A program made the translations under genes and the position numbers. Under the pieces are notes generated by a model. The model saw nothing but the letters and a program-made list of their open reading frames with translations. It made no database searches and was not told where the DNA came from. Of a stretch of DNA of 64,000 bases, positions 22,407-33,114 are shown piece by piece. This stretch comes from Thecaphora thlaspeos (taxonomy: Eukaryota > Basidiomycota > Ustilaginomycetes > Urocystidales > Glomosporiaceae). Numbering within the stretch: the first letter of the stretch is position 1; each line of letters begins with the position of its first letter. The DNA lies in assembly GCA_900291925.1 (NCBI GenBank), contig UWYS01000002.1:682001-746000 (forward strand), read 5' to 3'.

Positions 22407-24700
22407 ATGACTTCAATCTCAGCGTCTCGATGTAATGTCGACATCGCAGAGCCTTCGCCATCCTCTGCGTCCGGCACGCAGACGCCGCTTTGCGCCGACA
22501 CGACGAGCGGTCACGAGAAGCCGGCCGGCCCACAGCTCAAGTTCAGCGAGACCATCGAGACCCAGCGGACAAAAGGGACCTCTTTAGCTTGGAACGTCAC
22601 CCTGCAGACCGACGACCAGGATCGACTCTCGACCACGACCACCGTCGTGGAGCAGCAGAACGAGAAGGACCAGGGCCTGGTCGGCCTCTTGGGCGGTAGT
22701 CCGGACGAGAATGATCCGTTCTTGATCGAGTTCGATGTGAGTACTCTGCTGCTCCATCTTGGACAGAGGATCTCGCATGCTGCTTTGAGAGCGTTGGTAT
22801 CGGGCACTCAACCGCTCTTTTCGCGAACCCCACCGAAGCAATCCAGTACAATGAACCGCGAGAACCAAGGCACTTCTCCAGCTGGCGCAAATGGCAGATC
22901 GTCTTTGTTACTCTTCTGCTCGAACTGTGGGCCAATGTCATCTCCTCGTCATATGTCTTTGGTGCACCAGACATCTCTGCAGAGTTCGGTGTCGGCAACG
23001 TAGCCGCTCGAGTCCCCGCCGCCCTTTATCTGATTGGCTTCGCCCTCGGTCCGATCGTCCTTGCGCCTACCTCTGAAGACTACGGGCGATATCCCGTCAT
23101 CGGCGGCAGCTTCTTGATTGTGGCTCTCTGCCAAATCCCCTGCGCGGTCGCCAACAATCTCTCGCTATTGATCGTCTTCAGATTCGTCTCGGGCTTCTTT
23201 GCCGCCGCAACGTTCAACTCTATCGGGACCATTAGCGACATGTTTTCGCCGGACGACCAGGGCTGGGCGGTCAACTTGTGAGTTGCAGAGCTCTTTAGAG
23301 TTGTCTAGGTACCAGAGCGCCGGCACGAAGAGTGTGACTGATCGAGAGGCATTTCTCCCTGCCTTACCCTCCGCGCGCAGCTTTGCCGTCTTCGCCGAGG
23401 TCGGTGCTGCACTGGGCCCTATCTTCTCCGGATATTTGGTCTCTAACCTCGGCTGGAGGTAGATATTCGGGGTCAACGGCATCGTCGCAGGCGCCATCCC
23501 CGTTCCCTTCCTACTCACCGTCCCGGAGACCAGGCAGGGCGTCCTCCTCGCCAGGTGCGCCAAGAAGCGGAGGGCCGAGACGTCCGACGAACGCTACTAC
23601 TCCATGCACGAGAAGATCCGGGCGCAGCACACGCCTAGCGCCCTCTTCAGAGGTGAGACGCCACCGAGACAGCCTGGCTCCTGTTGGTGTCAGTGCGATT
23701 GCCGATGGCGTTTGCGGGCGGGCTTGCTTGATTGGCCTCTCGGCGCAACAGAGATGGTGTTCCGCCCGTTGTTCATGCTGTTCACGGAACCAATCGTCGC
23801 TTCCTTCGCAGGTGAGTGAGCCTTGAGCCTTGAAACAGTTTGCAAGGACGGGTTTTTTTTCGGAGCATACGTCAGAACTCTGACCGACCCCCGCGTCCTT
23901 CGACCTCTCGAACATCACAAACGCCGGTGCTGTCTTGCAACCATAAAGTGTTCGACGGTGTCAACTACGCGGACGAGTTTCACGCTTGGCCCGCATCGCA
24001 TGCCCCGCCAACATCCGTCACATACATGGAACGAACCTGTGGCTGACGAGCTCGACACGTCTGACTCCTCCATCCCGCGCGACGCCATGCCAGTCATCTA
24101 CATTTTCCTCGAAGCATACCCACTGGTCTTTGCCGAGTTTGGCTTCAATCAAGGCGAACAGGGCCTCGCCTTTATCGGCATCGTCATCGGCTTCCTGATC
24201 GGTTTCGCCCTGTACGCCGTCCAGGAGAAGTGGTACGCCCGCGCGGAACGTCGACGTAGCAGGGGCGAGCCATCGCCGGAAGACCGCATCCTCTGGGGAC
24301 TACCTGGCGGGATCCTGTTCCTAGTCTCGCTGCTCTTTTTCGCCTGGACGTCCTACCCGCCTGTGCCCTGGATCGTGCCCATCATCGCCGGGGCGGTGTT
24401 CGGCATTTCCTCGCACATTCTTTTCCTCGTCGTGAGCGACTACACCTGCCCGGCCTATGGCAGTTTCGCAGCCTCGGCCGTCGCTGCCCAGTCGTTCCTG
24501 CGCGAACTCCTCAGCGGCAGTGTCACGCTCACCACCGAGATCGTGTACCACAATCTCGGCTACAAGTGGGCCAGCAGCCTGTTGGGCTTCATCGGCATCC
24601 CGCTCGCCGCCATCCCCTTTGTCCTCAACTATCTAGAGAGATCTATGCCGTCTTGGCGTCTAACTGCGCCAGCCCGCTGCCACCGCCGACGAAGGTAGCG
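22407..24700 (+). pseudogene. MFS drug/polyamine:H+ antiporter (DHA1-like), disrupted
   Basis: The frame is assembled from 22407-22736, 22847-23277, 23381-23652, 23752-23811 and 24094 onward, all with consensus splice sites. The N-terminus is hydrophilic. Membrane segments follow (WQIVFVTLLLELWANVISSS; ARVPAALYLIGFALGPIVL; LIVFRFVSGFFAAATF), then late segments such as GLAFIGIVIGFLIGFALYAV. The layout is that of 12-helix DHA1 exporters. Three lesions are visible. A TAG at 23460-23462 falls where the family has Trp (GWR-stop-IFGVNGI), with the frame intact on both sides. Between SFA and VIYIFLEAYPLV, about ten residues of a helix are missing, with no candidate exon in the 282 nt gap. After FVLNY (24630) the normal cytosolic tail is replaced by unrelated codons ending at 24700, because the true tail lies inverted at 24643-24873. 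Sequence error at the TAG cannot be excluded. Confidence 0.8.
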
Positions 24701-24873
24701 CCCGTCTCACTGACGGGCAATCTATCCCCTTGGACCGCGGCGCCCTTCTCCCTGGCCAGAGCCTCTGCTCGCACTCGTTGCCTGTTGTTCCTCAGCTTTG
24801 CCTCCTGTTCCGCCAGAGCGATCTCCTCAGCGAAGCTCGACCTGGCCCTGATGGCGGGACCGTAGTAGTAGAC
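24643..24873 (-). pseudogene. Inverted C-terminal tail of the adjacent MFS transporter
   Basis: Read on the minus strand, this segment encodes YYYGPAIRARSSFAEE followed by a charged helix (LAEQEAKLRNNRQRVRAEALAREKG) and ends TAG at about 24643-24645. YYGxxIRxRSxFA directly after the last helix is the typical start of the cytosolic tail of fungal DHA1 transporters. No transporter body precedes it on the minus strand, where the next gene is an acyl-CoA dehydrogenase. The plus-strand body ends abruptly at FVLNY and lacks just this tail. The simplest reading is an inversion of about 243 bp (about 24631-24873). Both break regions share CAACT: CTCAACTATCTA on the plus strand and GCGCAACTGTCTA on the minus strand. 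Confidence 0.75.
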
Positions 24874-25028
24874 AGTTGCGCGATAGAAGCACGCTCTTTC
24901 CCACGCACGCACACACGCAGACGCACACGGTCGATCTGGAGAGAAGCTGTGAATTATATGCTATGGACAACGGCCATAGTGGATAGGTGGTGCCGACGGT
25001 GCGGAGAACAAGGGGGGAAACCTGCCCC

Positions 25029-26541
25029 TTAGACCTTGTAGAGCTCCTGAATGTGCCTTCCGATAATGAGCTTCTGGATCTGGGTGGTGCCCTCGTAGAT
25101 TTCAAAGATGCGGCTGTCGCGGAGGAGCTTCTCGACGGGCGACTCGGTGTTGAAGCCCATACCGCCGTAGACCTGGACGGCGCCGTTTGCGTTGCCGGTG
25201 GCGGCCTGGGAGGCCATGCACTTGGCCATCGAGGCCCAGAACGAGTTGCGCTGGCCCTGGTCCTTTGCCCAGCACGACTTCCACACCATGTTGCGCGACG
25301 ACTCGACGGCCATCTGCATCTCGGCGAGCAGGAACGAGATGACCTGGTGCTCGATGATGGGCTTGCCCATCGTCTTGCGCTCCTGGGCGTACGTCGCGGC
25401 CTCGTACAGGGCGCGCTGAGCCAACCCGACCGCTCCCGCCGCGACCAGGGGGCGCGTGATGTCGAACGCTCCCATCGCCGTCTTGAAGCCGTCGCCCGGC
25501 TTGCCCAGCACGTTCTCCTCCGGCACAAGGACGTTCTCGAAAGTAATCATGCGCGTGTCGGAGCATCGCTGGCCCATGTTGATCTCCTTCTTGCCGATGT
25601 GGATGCCGGGGGTGTCGGCGTCGACGACGAAGCCCGTCATCGACTTGGCCGCCTTGGCGCTCGGGTCGGTCTTGGCGAGGACAAAGTACCAGTTGGCCTT
25701 GCCGCCGTTGGTGATCCACATCTTGGTGCCGTTGATGACCCACTTATCGCCCTGCTTCTCGGCCTTAGTGGAGATGCCCGCGACGTCGGATCCCGCGCCT
25801 GGCTCCGTCTGAGGGGCGGCGGCGTCAGCGAAAGGGACGGGGCAGGGAAGATCGCCATCAGCGTCCGGTGCCCTCTCTTTCCTCTGCTGATACCAGAGCG
25901 GATCTGTCCATCGGCGCTATTACTCACCACACAGTAGGCGGCCATGAGCGGCTCCTCGGTCATCCTTCCGAGGTACTTTTGCTTGGTCTCGTGGCTGGCG
26001 GCGACGATGAGTGGCGCCTCTGCGAGACCGTTGGCCTCCATCGCCGTCTGAATGCCGGAGCAGCCGTACGCGAGTTCCTCGGAGATGAGGGCGCACTCCA
26101 TCAGGCCGAGGCCAGGACCACCGTACTCTTCGGGAACGTGGGTGTTCATCAGGCCGAGCTCCCAGCCCTTCTTGAGGACGGGGACGGGGTACTCCATTGA
26201 CTGGTCGTACTGCTTTGCCACTGGGATGATCTCCTCGCGGGCAAACTTCCGCGCCAGATCTGTGGGGGCCAGCCAGAGATGAGAAGACAGAGGGAGAAGG
26301 GGGGTAGAGTTAGCACCCGGCGCAGTCTACCCCTTTCTCTCTCTTTGAGAATGATCGAGGTACGTGGCGCGCGGCGGAACGCACCTCTGTATGCCTCTTG
26401 GTCCTCGCTGAGGCCGAATGAGACACCGTTGCTCTCTACGGCGCTGGCAAAGCTGCGGGTGGCGTTGGCCAGGGACGCCTTCTGCGAGTTGAGGACGGCT
26501 CGGCTGCTGCCGGCGGCGACCCTGAGAGCGAGGAAGGCCAT
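25029..26541 (-). CDS. Mitochondrial medium-chain-type acyl-CoA dehydrogenase
   Basis: Three exons on the minus strand, 26541-26385, 26259-25928 and 25808-25029, give 422 aa; introns are 125 and 119 nt. The N-terminus ([20 protein letters not shown]) is an Arg/Ala/Ser-rich amphipathic mitochondrial presequence. Family landmarks follow: [30 protein letters not shown] (FAD/substrate loop), [29 protein letters not shown], and the C-terminal YGGMGFNTE...[11 protein letters not shown]. The Glu in YEGT (E402) is in the position of the catalytic base of medium-chain enzymes, and length and order match that subfamily closely. The enzyme takes the first step of beta-oxidation, transferring electrons from acyl-CoA to ETF. 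Chain-length preference is inferred. An isovaleryl-type enzyme is less likely because the base sits at the C-terminal YEGT position. Confidence 0.93.
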
Positions 26542-27184
26542 CTTGAGTTGTCGTTGAGCGTGTGTGCGTGTATGTGGTGTCGGGTGTGTATAGCACGTCC
26601 GGGAGGCAAACTCTAAGAGGAGGGAGTCGGAGGATGGGAGAAGAGAGGAAGGTAGATGATGGGTGCGAGGATGACCCCTCTGTGTGTAACTTTGCTGCCT
26701 TCTTCTGCCTTTGCCCTCGCCTTGGGGCTCGCTGCTCGTTGGCGAGCTGGACGCGCCGGCAGCGGTGGAGCCGGACACTCCGCCCGCCCTGTTCCCAGCT
26801 GACTGCACTGGGCTGGCAGCGCAGCGCCAAGCTTGCGCGCGTTTCACGCTCAAAACAAACGGCGCAAAGCGGCGTCTGTAAGCCCCGCATTTCCCGCTGC
26901 TTTGCTAAGTAACAAAAGGGACCGCCGAGCGGAACCGAATACCCCGCCGCCGCTGCCGCTGCCGCCGCCCCTGTCATTCGGCCAAACGCACCCAGCCGTA
27001 CAGTCTGTAGCTACTGTAGTGCTTCGAGGTTGAGGTGGTGGTGGTTCAGCAAGATGCCAAGCAGTGCGATTGCCGTAATCCGCCGTCAAAGCGTATGAAG
27101 CACAAAGGTACATGGTAGGCCACACTGCTCTTCACGGAGAAGGGGCCATTCTTTGGGTTCGAATCGCCGAGGGTCCGCCCCGTA
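26542..27184. other. Intergenic region upstream of acyl-CoA dehydrogenase
   Basis: It holds the dehydrogenase promoter and the 3' flank of the GATA-factor gene. No gene or RNA recognised; a T-loop-like GGGTTCGAATC at about 27155-27165 is not part of a tRNA. Confidence 0.5.
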
Positions 27185-30100
27185 TCACCTCGCGCCCGTC
27201 GCGGAAGCCTGGGCCTCCTGCAGGCCTTTGAGTACGGCCTGCTCGCTCTCGCGGCGCGTGGCCGACTTCAGCAGCTTGTTGCTGCTCGATGACGGCCTCT
27301 CCCTCTCTGCCGGACGCGTAAAGCCCCTCCAGTCGCCCGCCGTCTCCAGTCGCGCCCGTCCGTAGAGGTTGTCCCAGTTCCACTTTTCATCCTCCTCGTT
27401 GCCTTCGTCGCGCCTCGACCTCTTGTGCTCCGAGCGCGGCTTCTGCACCTGTGTCTCTTCGATGCTCCATGCCGCTTGGCTCCGGCGAGTAGTCGTCGGA
27501 GGCGCAGACGCTGGGGATGAAGCGCCACCCTCGTGAGCCCGGTCCGCTTGACCGTCAGAGGAGCGCTTCAGGGGAACGGCCGGCAGGACCGGCAGCGAGA
27601 CCATCCTCTGCTCAAAGCTGCTCCTCCGAGACGAAGAAGACGCTACAGGAAGAGGACCGACGACCGCGGACGCCGCTCCGTTTGCAGACGGGTGCGAAGA
27701 CGAGACCCGGGGCGATTCCAGCTCATCCTTCTCGCTCGACGACGCGCTGCTGGGCCGCTGGTGAGGCGCACCGCCTCGCCTCGCGGAATCGCTCGGTTCT
27801 TCCTTCAGCCTCGGCGCAGCATTGCCGTGGTCGGAGGGAGTGCCAGGCCGTGACGGGCCGGCGGGCCTTCCGGCGTGGCCGCGGGCATGAGCGGCGTGAG
27901 GATAGACGGCCTGAGCAGGGTGCGGCGGCGCGTGAGGCGGCGGCTGCTGCTGATCGGATCCCGAGACGCCGTGCATCGCTACAGCGATCAATTCCTCGGT
28001 GCGATGCAGAAGATCGTTGAGCCGCTTCCGTTCATAGATCAGCTCGTCCCTGTGGCGCTCAAGGTCCGCGACCCTCACCATGCCTGGTCCCGGCATGTAG
28101 GTCGAAGCGGGCACCGCGCCAAGACCACCAACTGAGTCAGTGCTCGACGCCGACAGACCGACAGGATGGTGGTGGTGGTGGTGATGGTGGTGGCCCTGAT
28201 GACCAGCGTGCGGGGCGTGCGCAAAGGCATGATGGTGGTGGGCGTGGTGATGGTGATGCTGTCCACTGATTCCATTGCGAATGCCCGGCGCTGCGTGAGG
28301 GCCAGCTCGAGAGCCGTGAGCGACATCGCCATAGGATGGCGAGGTCGCGCGCTGGCGAGGGTCCTGGCCGGGATACTCGTACGTTGGGTGAAGCGCCATG
28401 CCGGACGGCGGCGGCTGCGTGTGCGCCGAGTTGGTGTACAGATCAGAAGGAGTCGTCTGCATGCCTGTGGCCGCAGAAGACTCCGTCTGGCCCTGCCTCG
28501 CAGATGCGGGGTTAGACTTTCGGGCCCGCTTGGCCGGTCGAGCGCTCTGGCCTGAGGATTCGACGTCGCTTGCACTCGATCTCGACCTGTCCATCGCGTT
28601 GCCGGCAGCAGCCGGCATCGAGTGCACATCGTGACCCGGACTGACGCGGGTCAAAGGGCCAGCAGGGTAGGAGCGACCGCCGGCACCGACCTCCATCAGA
28701 GCCATAGCGGCCTCCCGGTCCCTGGCCTCCCTCAGTCCCTGCTCGTTGACCGCCGCCGCCGCCGCCTTTTTGGAGCGTCGGGCCTCCGCTGCCGATGGAG
28801 CATGATCGAAAGTTTTGACGGCGGCCGGCGCAATGGCAGGGTGACCGCTCCCGCTGCCGGAGCTGCCGTCGCCCTCGACGTGAGCTTGCGGCGGAGCGTT
28901 TGCAGGAATACGCTTTCGTCGCTTGATGACGGTCTTCTTCATACCGATGGGTCGATGTGTGCCGTGCAGCTTTTGATACAGGCCTGAAAAGATGCGATTG
29001 AGACAGTGGTGGTGGCAACAGCGGGCACCCGTACGTCAGCAAGGGGTCAAAGACCTCGGAAGCGCGGCGATCGGAAATCGAGCACGTGAACACGATCGCG
29101 AAACCTACCACAAGCGTTGCAGATATTGTTGCCGTCCTCGTCGCGGCGCCACAAAGGCGTGGTCGTGGTCTGGCAGTTGGTGCATCGTAGCGCCCCGACA
29201 ACGCCAGACGAGTCCTCGGCCTTGGCAACCTCGCTCGCCGAAGCCTTCGCGTCCGTACCATTCGCCCTTGCGGAACCGCCTTCCAGTTTATTGCCAGCGC
29301 CACCCGCTTCGGCCGTACGCCTGGCTGCCCCTCCGCATTGATGATGCGCCTTGATGGCGTGCGAAAGTTTATTGTTATACGCGGGACAGCCGCTGCAGCT
29401 GGACGTACCTCCTGTGCCGTTGCAGAAGCCATCTCCGGGGCAGGATCCCGACTTGGGATCATCCTCGCGAGCGCTGATCAGATTAGGAAAAGCGACAGGA
29501 GCCCTCCCCGCCTGCGGCGGCGAATCGGCCGTCGCGGACCGGCGGAAGGACGCCGCACGGTGGGTACTGTGCGACTTCATGTAGAGGCCGCAGGCGTTGC
29601 AGATCGTGCTGCCATCGGGGCCCCTGCGCCACAGCGGGGTCGAGGTGACGCCGCAGTTAGAGCACTGCAGCCCTGCACTCTGGGAGAGCGAAGGCGAGAG
29701 CCCAGCGGGCGGTTCGCCGCCATCGCGCGCCGGCATTGCTTGCAGGGAGGACGAGGCCGGATTCCCCTGCTCGTCCCGCTGCTCCCTGCCGACGCCGCTA
29801 TCCGGAGAAGGTTGCAGCTGACCAGGACGAGCCCTCGGAGGTGCGTACAGGGATCGCGAGGCAGAGTCGTCGACGGTGTGTGCGTCGTGTGAAGGCCCGT
29901 TGCTGGCCGGCCTCGCTGCATAGTAATAGTCGCGGCTCATCTCGCCGCGATGCTGCTTCGGCGGCAGGCCGTCGGGCCTGTGGTAAGACGAGCGCTGGCC
30001 GTGCTCCGGTCCGGCGCGGATTCGATCATCCTTGAGGGCAGCCCTGCCGACGTCTGACATCCCTGCTGCGGCGTCGTCTTGTAGAATGTTGACGCTTGAC

Positions 30101-30777
30101 GCCCTCGAACGATCCTGGTACGCGTTGGACGACGACGAGGCGACAGAGTTAGCGGGGCTCCCGGCGCGGAACGAGGTCCCCATGTGATGGCTGTGGCCGG
30201 CTTCGCGACCTTCGCGGTGCAAGCGAGGGCCAAGGTTCGGCGAGCCTATGGGTGAACCGGAGGGACCACCTCTTTGCAGTGACGAGATGGGCGGCAGCGA
30301 GATGCCTGGCTGGCCTCGTTGTTGGCTAGTGGAGTGGCCTCCGCTGTGACTGGCAGAAGGCGTCGCCGGATGTGGGCTTTGGCGAACCGAAGCGGGCGAA
30401 TCGTAACGCTGACCTTGGGCGGCGCGGGGATCGTAGGGTAGCGGCGAGTGGGACCTAGAAGGTGAGCTTTGGACCGAGTCGGGATGCAGGATGCTAAGAT
30501 GGGAGCCGCGGAGAGGCGGCAGGGCGATACCTCCAGGACTGGCGTGAAGGTCGCGCGACTGGATGGAAGGCAGCTGGCGGTGTACCGAGGGCGAAGAGGG
30601 CCTCGAGAGCACGGCGGCGGGCGAGCCCTGCCGGCTTGGATGGCGGGATAAGTCGGGCAGGTACTTTGCGTCCCTCGCAGAGGCGGGGCTGTGGTCCTTG
30701 GCGTGCTGGGAGGTCGTGGTAGATGGAGGTGAAGGAGGCCTATGTGCGGATGTGGTGGAAGTGAGAGGGAGCGTCAT
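27185..30777 (-). CDS. urbs1: Urbs1/Sre1-type iron-responsive GATA repressor
   Basis: Two exons, 30777-29109 and 28983-27185, joined across a 125 nt intron that splits the Gly codon after the last Cys of finger 2, give about 1155 aa. Finger 1 is CSNC-x17-CNAC at about 372-396 and finger 2 is CTNC-x17-CNAC at about 532-556; both carry TPLWRR. Between them is the diagnostic Cys-rich motif C-x5-C-x8-C-x2-C (Cys 446, 452, 461, 464). This layout defines the fungal siderophore/iron repressors Urbs1, Sre, SreA and Fep1, which repress iron uptake and siderophore genes at GATA sites when iron is sufficient. Finger 2 continues GLYQKLHGTHRPIGMKK. The C-terminal half holds a basic patch (KKTVIKRRKR), a His-rich tract at about 799-829 and a short coiled coil (VADLERHRDELIYERKRLNDLL). 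The N-terminus is Ser/Pro/His-rich. GATA sites upstream suggest self-control. Confidence 0.93.
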
Positions 30778-31417
30778 GACCGGTGTGTGGAAGGCGTAGC
30801 AGGCAGACCACCGACGACCAGCGGGCAGGGCGTGCTCGTTAGCGTCGGGGCGACGACTTGCAGCGGGCGTTCGAGCGAGCCGACGATAAGAGAGGTGTCA
30901 CGGGAACAGAGCAGGTATTCGCAGCTGACCGAAACCTGACCTCGCGGCCTGCGCGAATGCGACCAGCGGATTAGGGGCGAGCGAAAGTTTGAGGCTGGCC
31001 GCTTTTGTCAGACGCAGTCCACCTGATGCGGCGTTGCCTTTCCTGCTCTAACTCGCAGGGAGCAGAGTGTACCGGGTGGAACAGCAGGGGCGGGGCGGCG
31101 GCGTACGGTGCTGGTTCCGGAGGTGCGATGCCTCAGCTATGAAGCTGCTGCTTGGTTGGCTAGCTTGCGTGTTGGCTCGGATGATCCTGCTCCAGCGATG
31201 GCAAAGAAATACACCGGACTGGACTGGGCGGGCGGGCGGGAGCAAGATCGCTGTGAGCGCTGAGGTGCGTTGGAAGGTCGAAATCGCAATATCTGGCGAG
31301 CGAAGGCTAGGATGCTGGGGATGGGGGCGGGGGAACGGGATCTGCAGAGTGTGCCGACGAAAGCCTGCTGCTGCTGAGATGAAGCTGATGGTGCGGAAAG
31401 TGGGCGCTCGCCTGTCG

Positions 31418-31871
31418 TTATCTCGGAGGGGGGGAAGACGTATAGATAAGGGGGATGGGCGTGGAGGCGGGAGTTGATGGTGGCGTAGAGAAAAGGTAGA
31501 GATAAGGGGAGGGAGATCCAGGTGGAAGGGGGCGGGGGAAAAGGGCGCGCCGCGGTGGAGGAGCGCGGGTCGGTCAGCCAGGGTCGAACGGCAGGGCGAA
31601 AAAGGTGCGATAAACGTCTGCCCTGTGACGAGCCTCGAGAAGCGAGGGGCCCTCTTGCCTGTCCTGAGGCTTGGCTAGCGTATTGACAGGCACGCTGAGA
31701 GGTAGAGTGTCGGCGTGCGTGGCTGAGTCGTCTGCTCCCGTCCTCTCCTCCCTCTGCACCAAGTCCATGACGCTTGAGGCTAGGGGCAGCAAGGCAGGAA
31801 AAGCAGGAAGCGCGGGCGAAGAAAGCGAGTCTAGCCCTGCAGAGATGGGTTGGCTGACGGACAGCTGATAA
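31418..31871. promoter_or_regulatory. Cluster of GATA motifs upstream of the GATA-factor gene
   Basis: Five GATAA cores occur within 454 bp: AGATAA read on the minus strand at 31418-31423, AGATAAG at 31444-31450 and 31500-31506, CGATAA at 31608-31613 and TGATAA at 31866-31871. They lie 0.6-1.1 kb before the start of the urbs1-like gene. Binding by its own product is inference. Confidence 0.4.
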
Positions 31872-32509
31872 AACCTGGCGGGCAGCTCCGCCGACTATAT
31901 GCACCGAGAGGAAGGACACGGGTCGTGTCTGTCAGTCGAGATCAGAAAACCAGCCAAAGGGTGAGATCACAAGAGTGGCAGACTAACTAGGGGAGCGCGA
32001 GCGAGCGAGCGAGCCTGCGGCGGCCTGAGTGCCGACCGACCAACCAGAGCGTGCCCTGAAGGTCAGCACACAAGCGACGAGCAAATCGGACCATCAAAAA
32101 TAATCAGCACAAAGGACGGCTGGAACAGGGCCCTGCAGCCTTCCCATCCTCAACAGCCGATAAAACCAAAGAAAAAGAATTCACAGCGGCTGGTGGGCCG
32201 ATCTCGGAGCTCGCGCCGAACGTCTGAGGGCTGGGAAAGAGGCCAGCAAAGGAAGCAAAGCCTCGACCGAACACCGCCACCACCACCACCACCCGGCGCC
32301 TCACCATGACCGGGCAGCCCCTGCCTTGTATCGTCTCTGCTGTGGAACGCGAGCGAAGGAGATGGACGGTGAGCACACGTAACCCGCCCTTTGTCTAGCC
32401 GATGCCATCTCATCCGCCTCGAAATCAATTCAAAATTGCAGAACGATCTAATCATCGACGTAAAAGCGTGTTCCTGATTGGACGACGGGCCCCGCTCAAT
32501 CCCTCCTAC

Positions 32510-32692
32510 TCAAAACTGTAAGAAATACCCGTCGACGAGCTCGGCGGGCCGCGGCACCCTGTTGGGCCGAACCGGCTCGTCGTCGTCGTTGTCGTTGTCG
32601 TCGGCCGCGAGCCTGCCGTGCCCAGCATCGGACATAGAGGGCCGCGCAGTGCGGATGACCTGAATGTGCCTGTCACGAGAAAAGCCAGCCAT
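32510..32692 (-). CDS. Possible small acidic protein or terminal exon
   Basis: The minus-strand frame opens MAGFSRDRHIQ, has an Asp-rich stretch (DDNDNDDDEP) and ends PRPAELVDGYFLQF, 60 aa in all. The ATG is preceded by 'cctatcag', so the segment could equally be the last exon of a gene whose upstream exon lies before 32700. No family recognised; kept because the composition is unlike random frames here. Confidence 0.25.
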   Translation of the reverse strand: MAGFSRDRHIQVIRTARPSMSDAGHGRLAADDNDNDDDEPVRPNRVPRPAELVDGYFLQF

Positions 32693-33114
32693 CTGATAGG
32701 CAGGCTTTCAGGCTGGCATTTCGAGGCGTTGCTGGACATGGCGGAACGAGGATTTCTCGATTTCTCGCGCGCCAATCAAGGATAAGATCGCTTCACGCCC
32801 CGTACGTACTGTACCTTTTGATGTGGCCTTCGAACGACTGAATTTCGGCTGAGGTGAGGTGGCTCGTGTTCGAGCAGCCTCCGTCTAAGGCCAAAACGAA
32901 GCCTAGACTGCCCGATCCGACGGCCCACCTCGGCGCTAGGCACACTTTTTAGCGGGAACTCGTCTGTCGTCACCAAGACCGCATCATCACAACACATGGC
33001 GCCCTTTCTGTCAAGGCGTCCTACTGTACGTACTACCATACGTTTGCTTCCGTCCGCGCGACGAAGCGATGTCAGCCTCGTCTGCGTGACTGCCTACGCT
33101 TTCTATTTGAAGAG

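Noticed and set aside
27121..27180. tRNA-like T-loop sequence GGGTTCGAATC near 27155-27165
   Set aside because: There is no matching A-box, no acceptor stem pairing and no anticodon arm in the right place.
31137..31919. 260-codon minus-strand ORF upstream of the GATA factor
   Set aside because: Low-complexity Ser/Arg/Pro frame with no domain or splice logic; more likely the leader or promoter of the urbs1-like gene.
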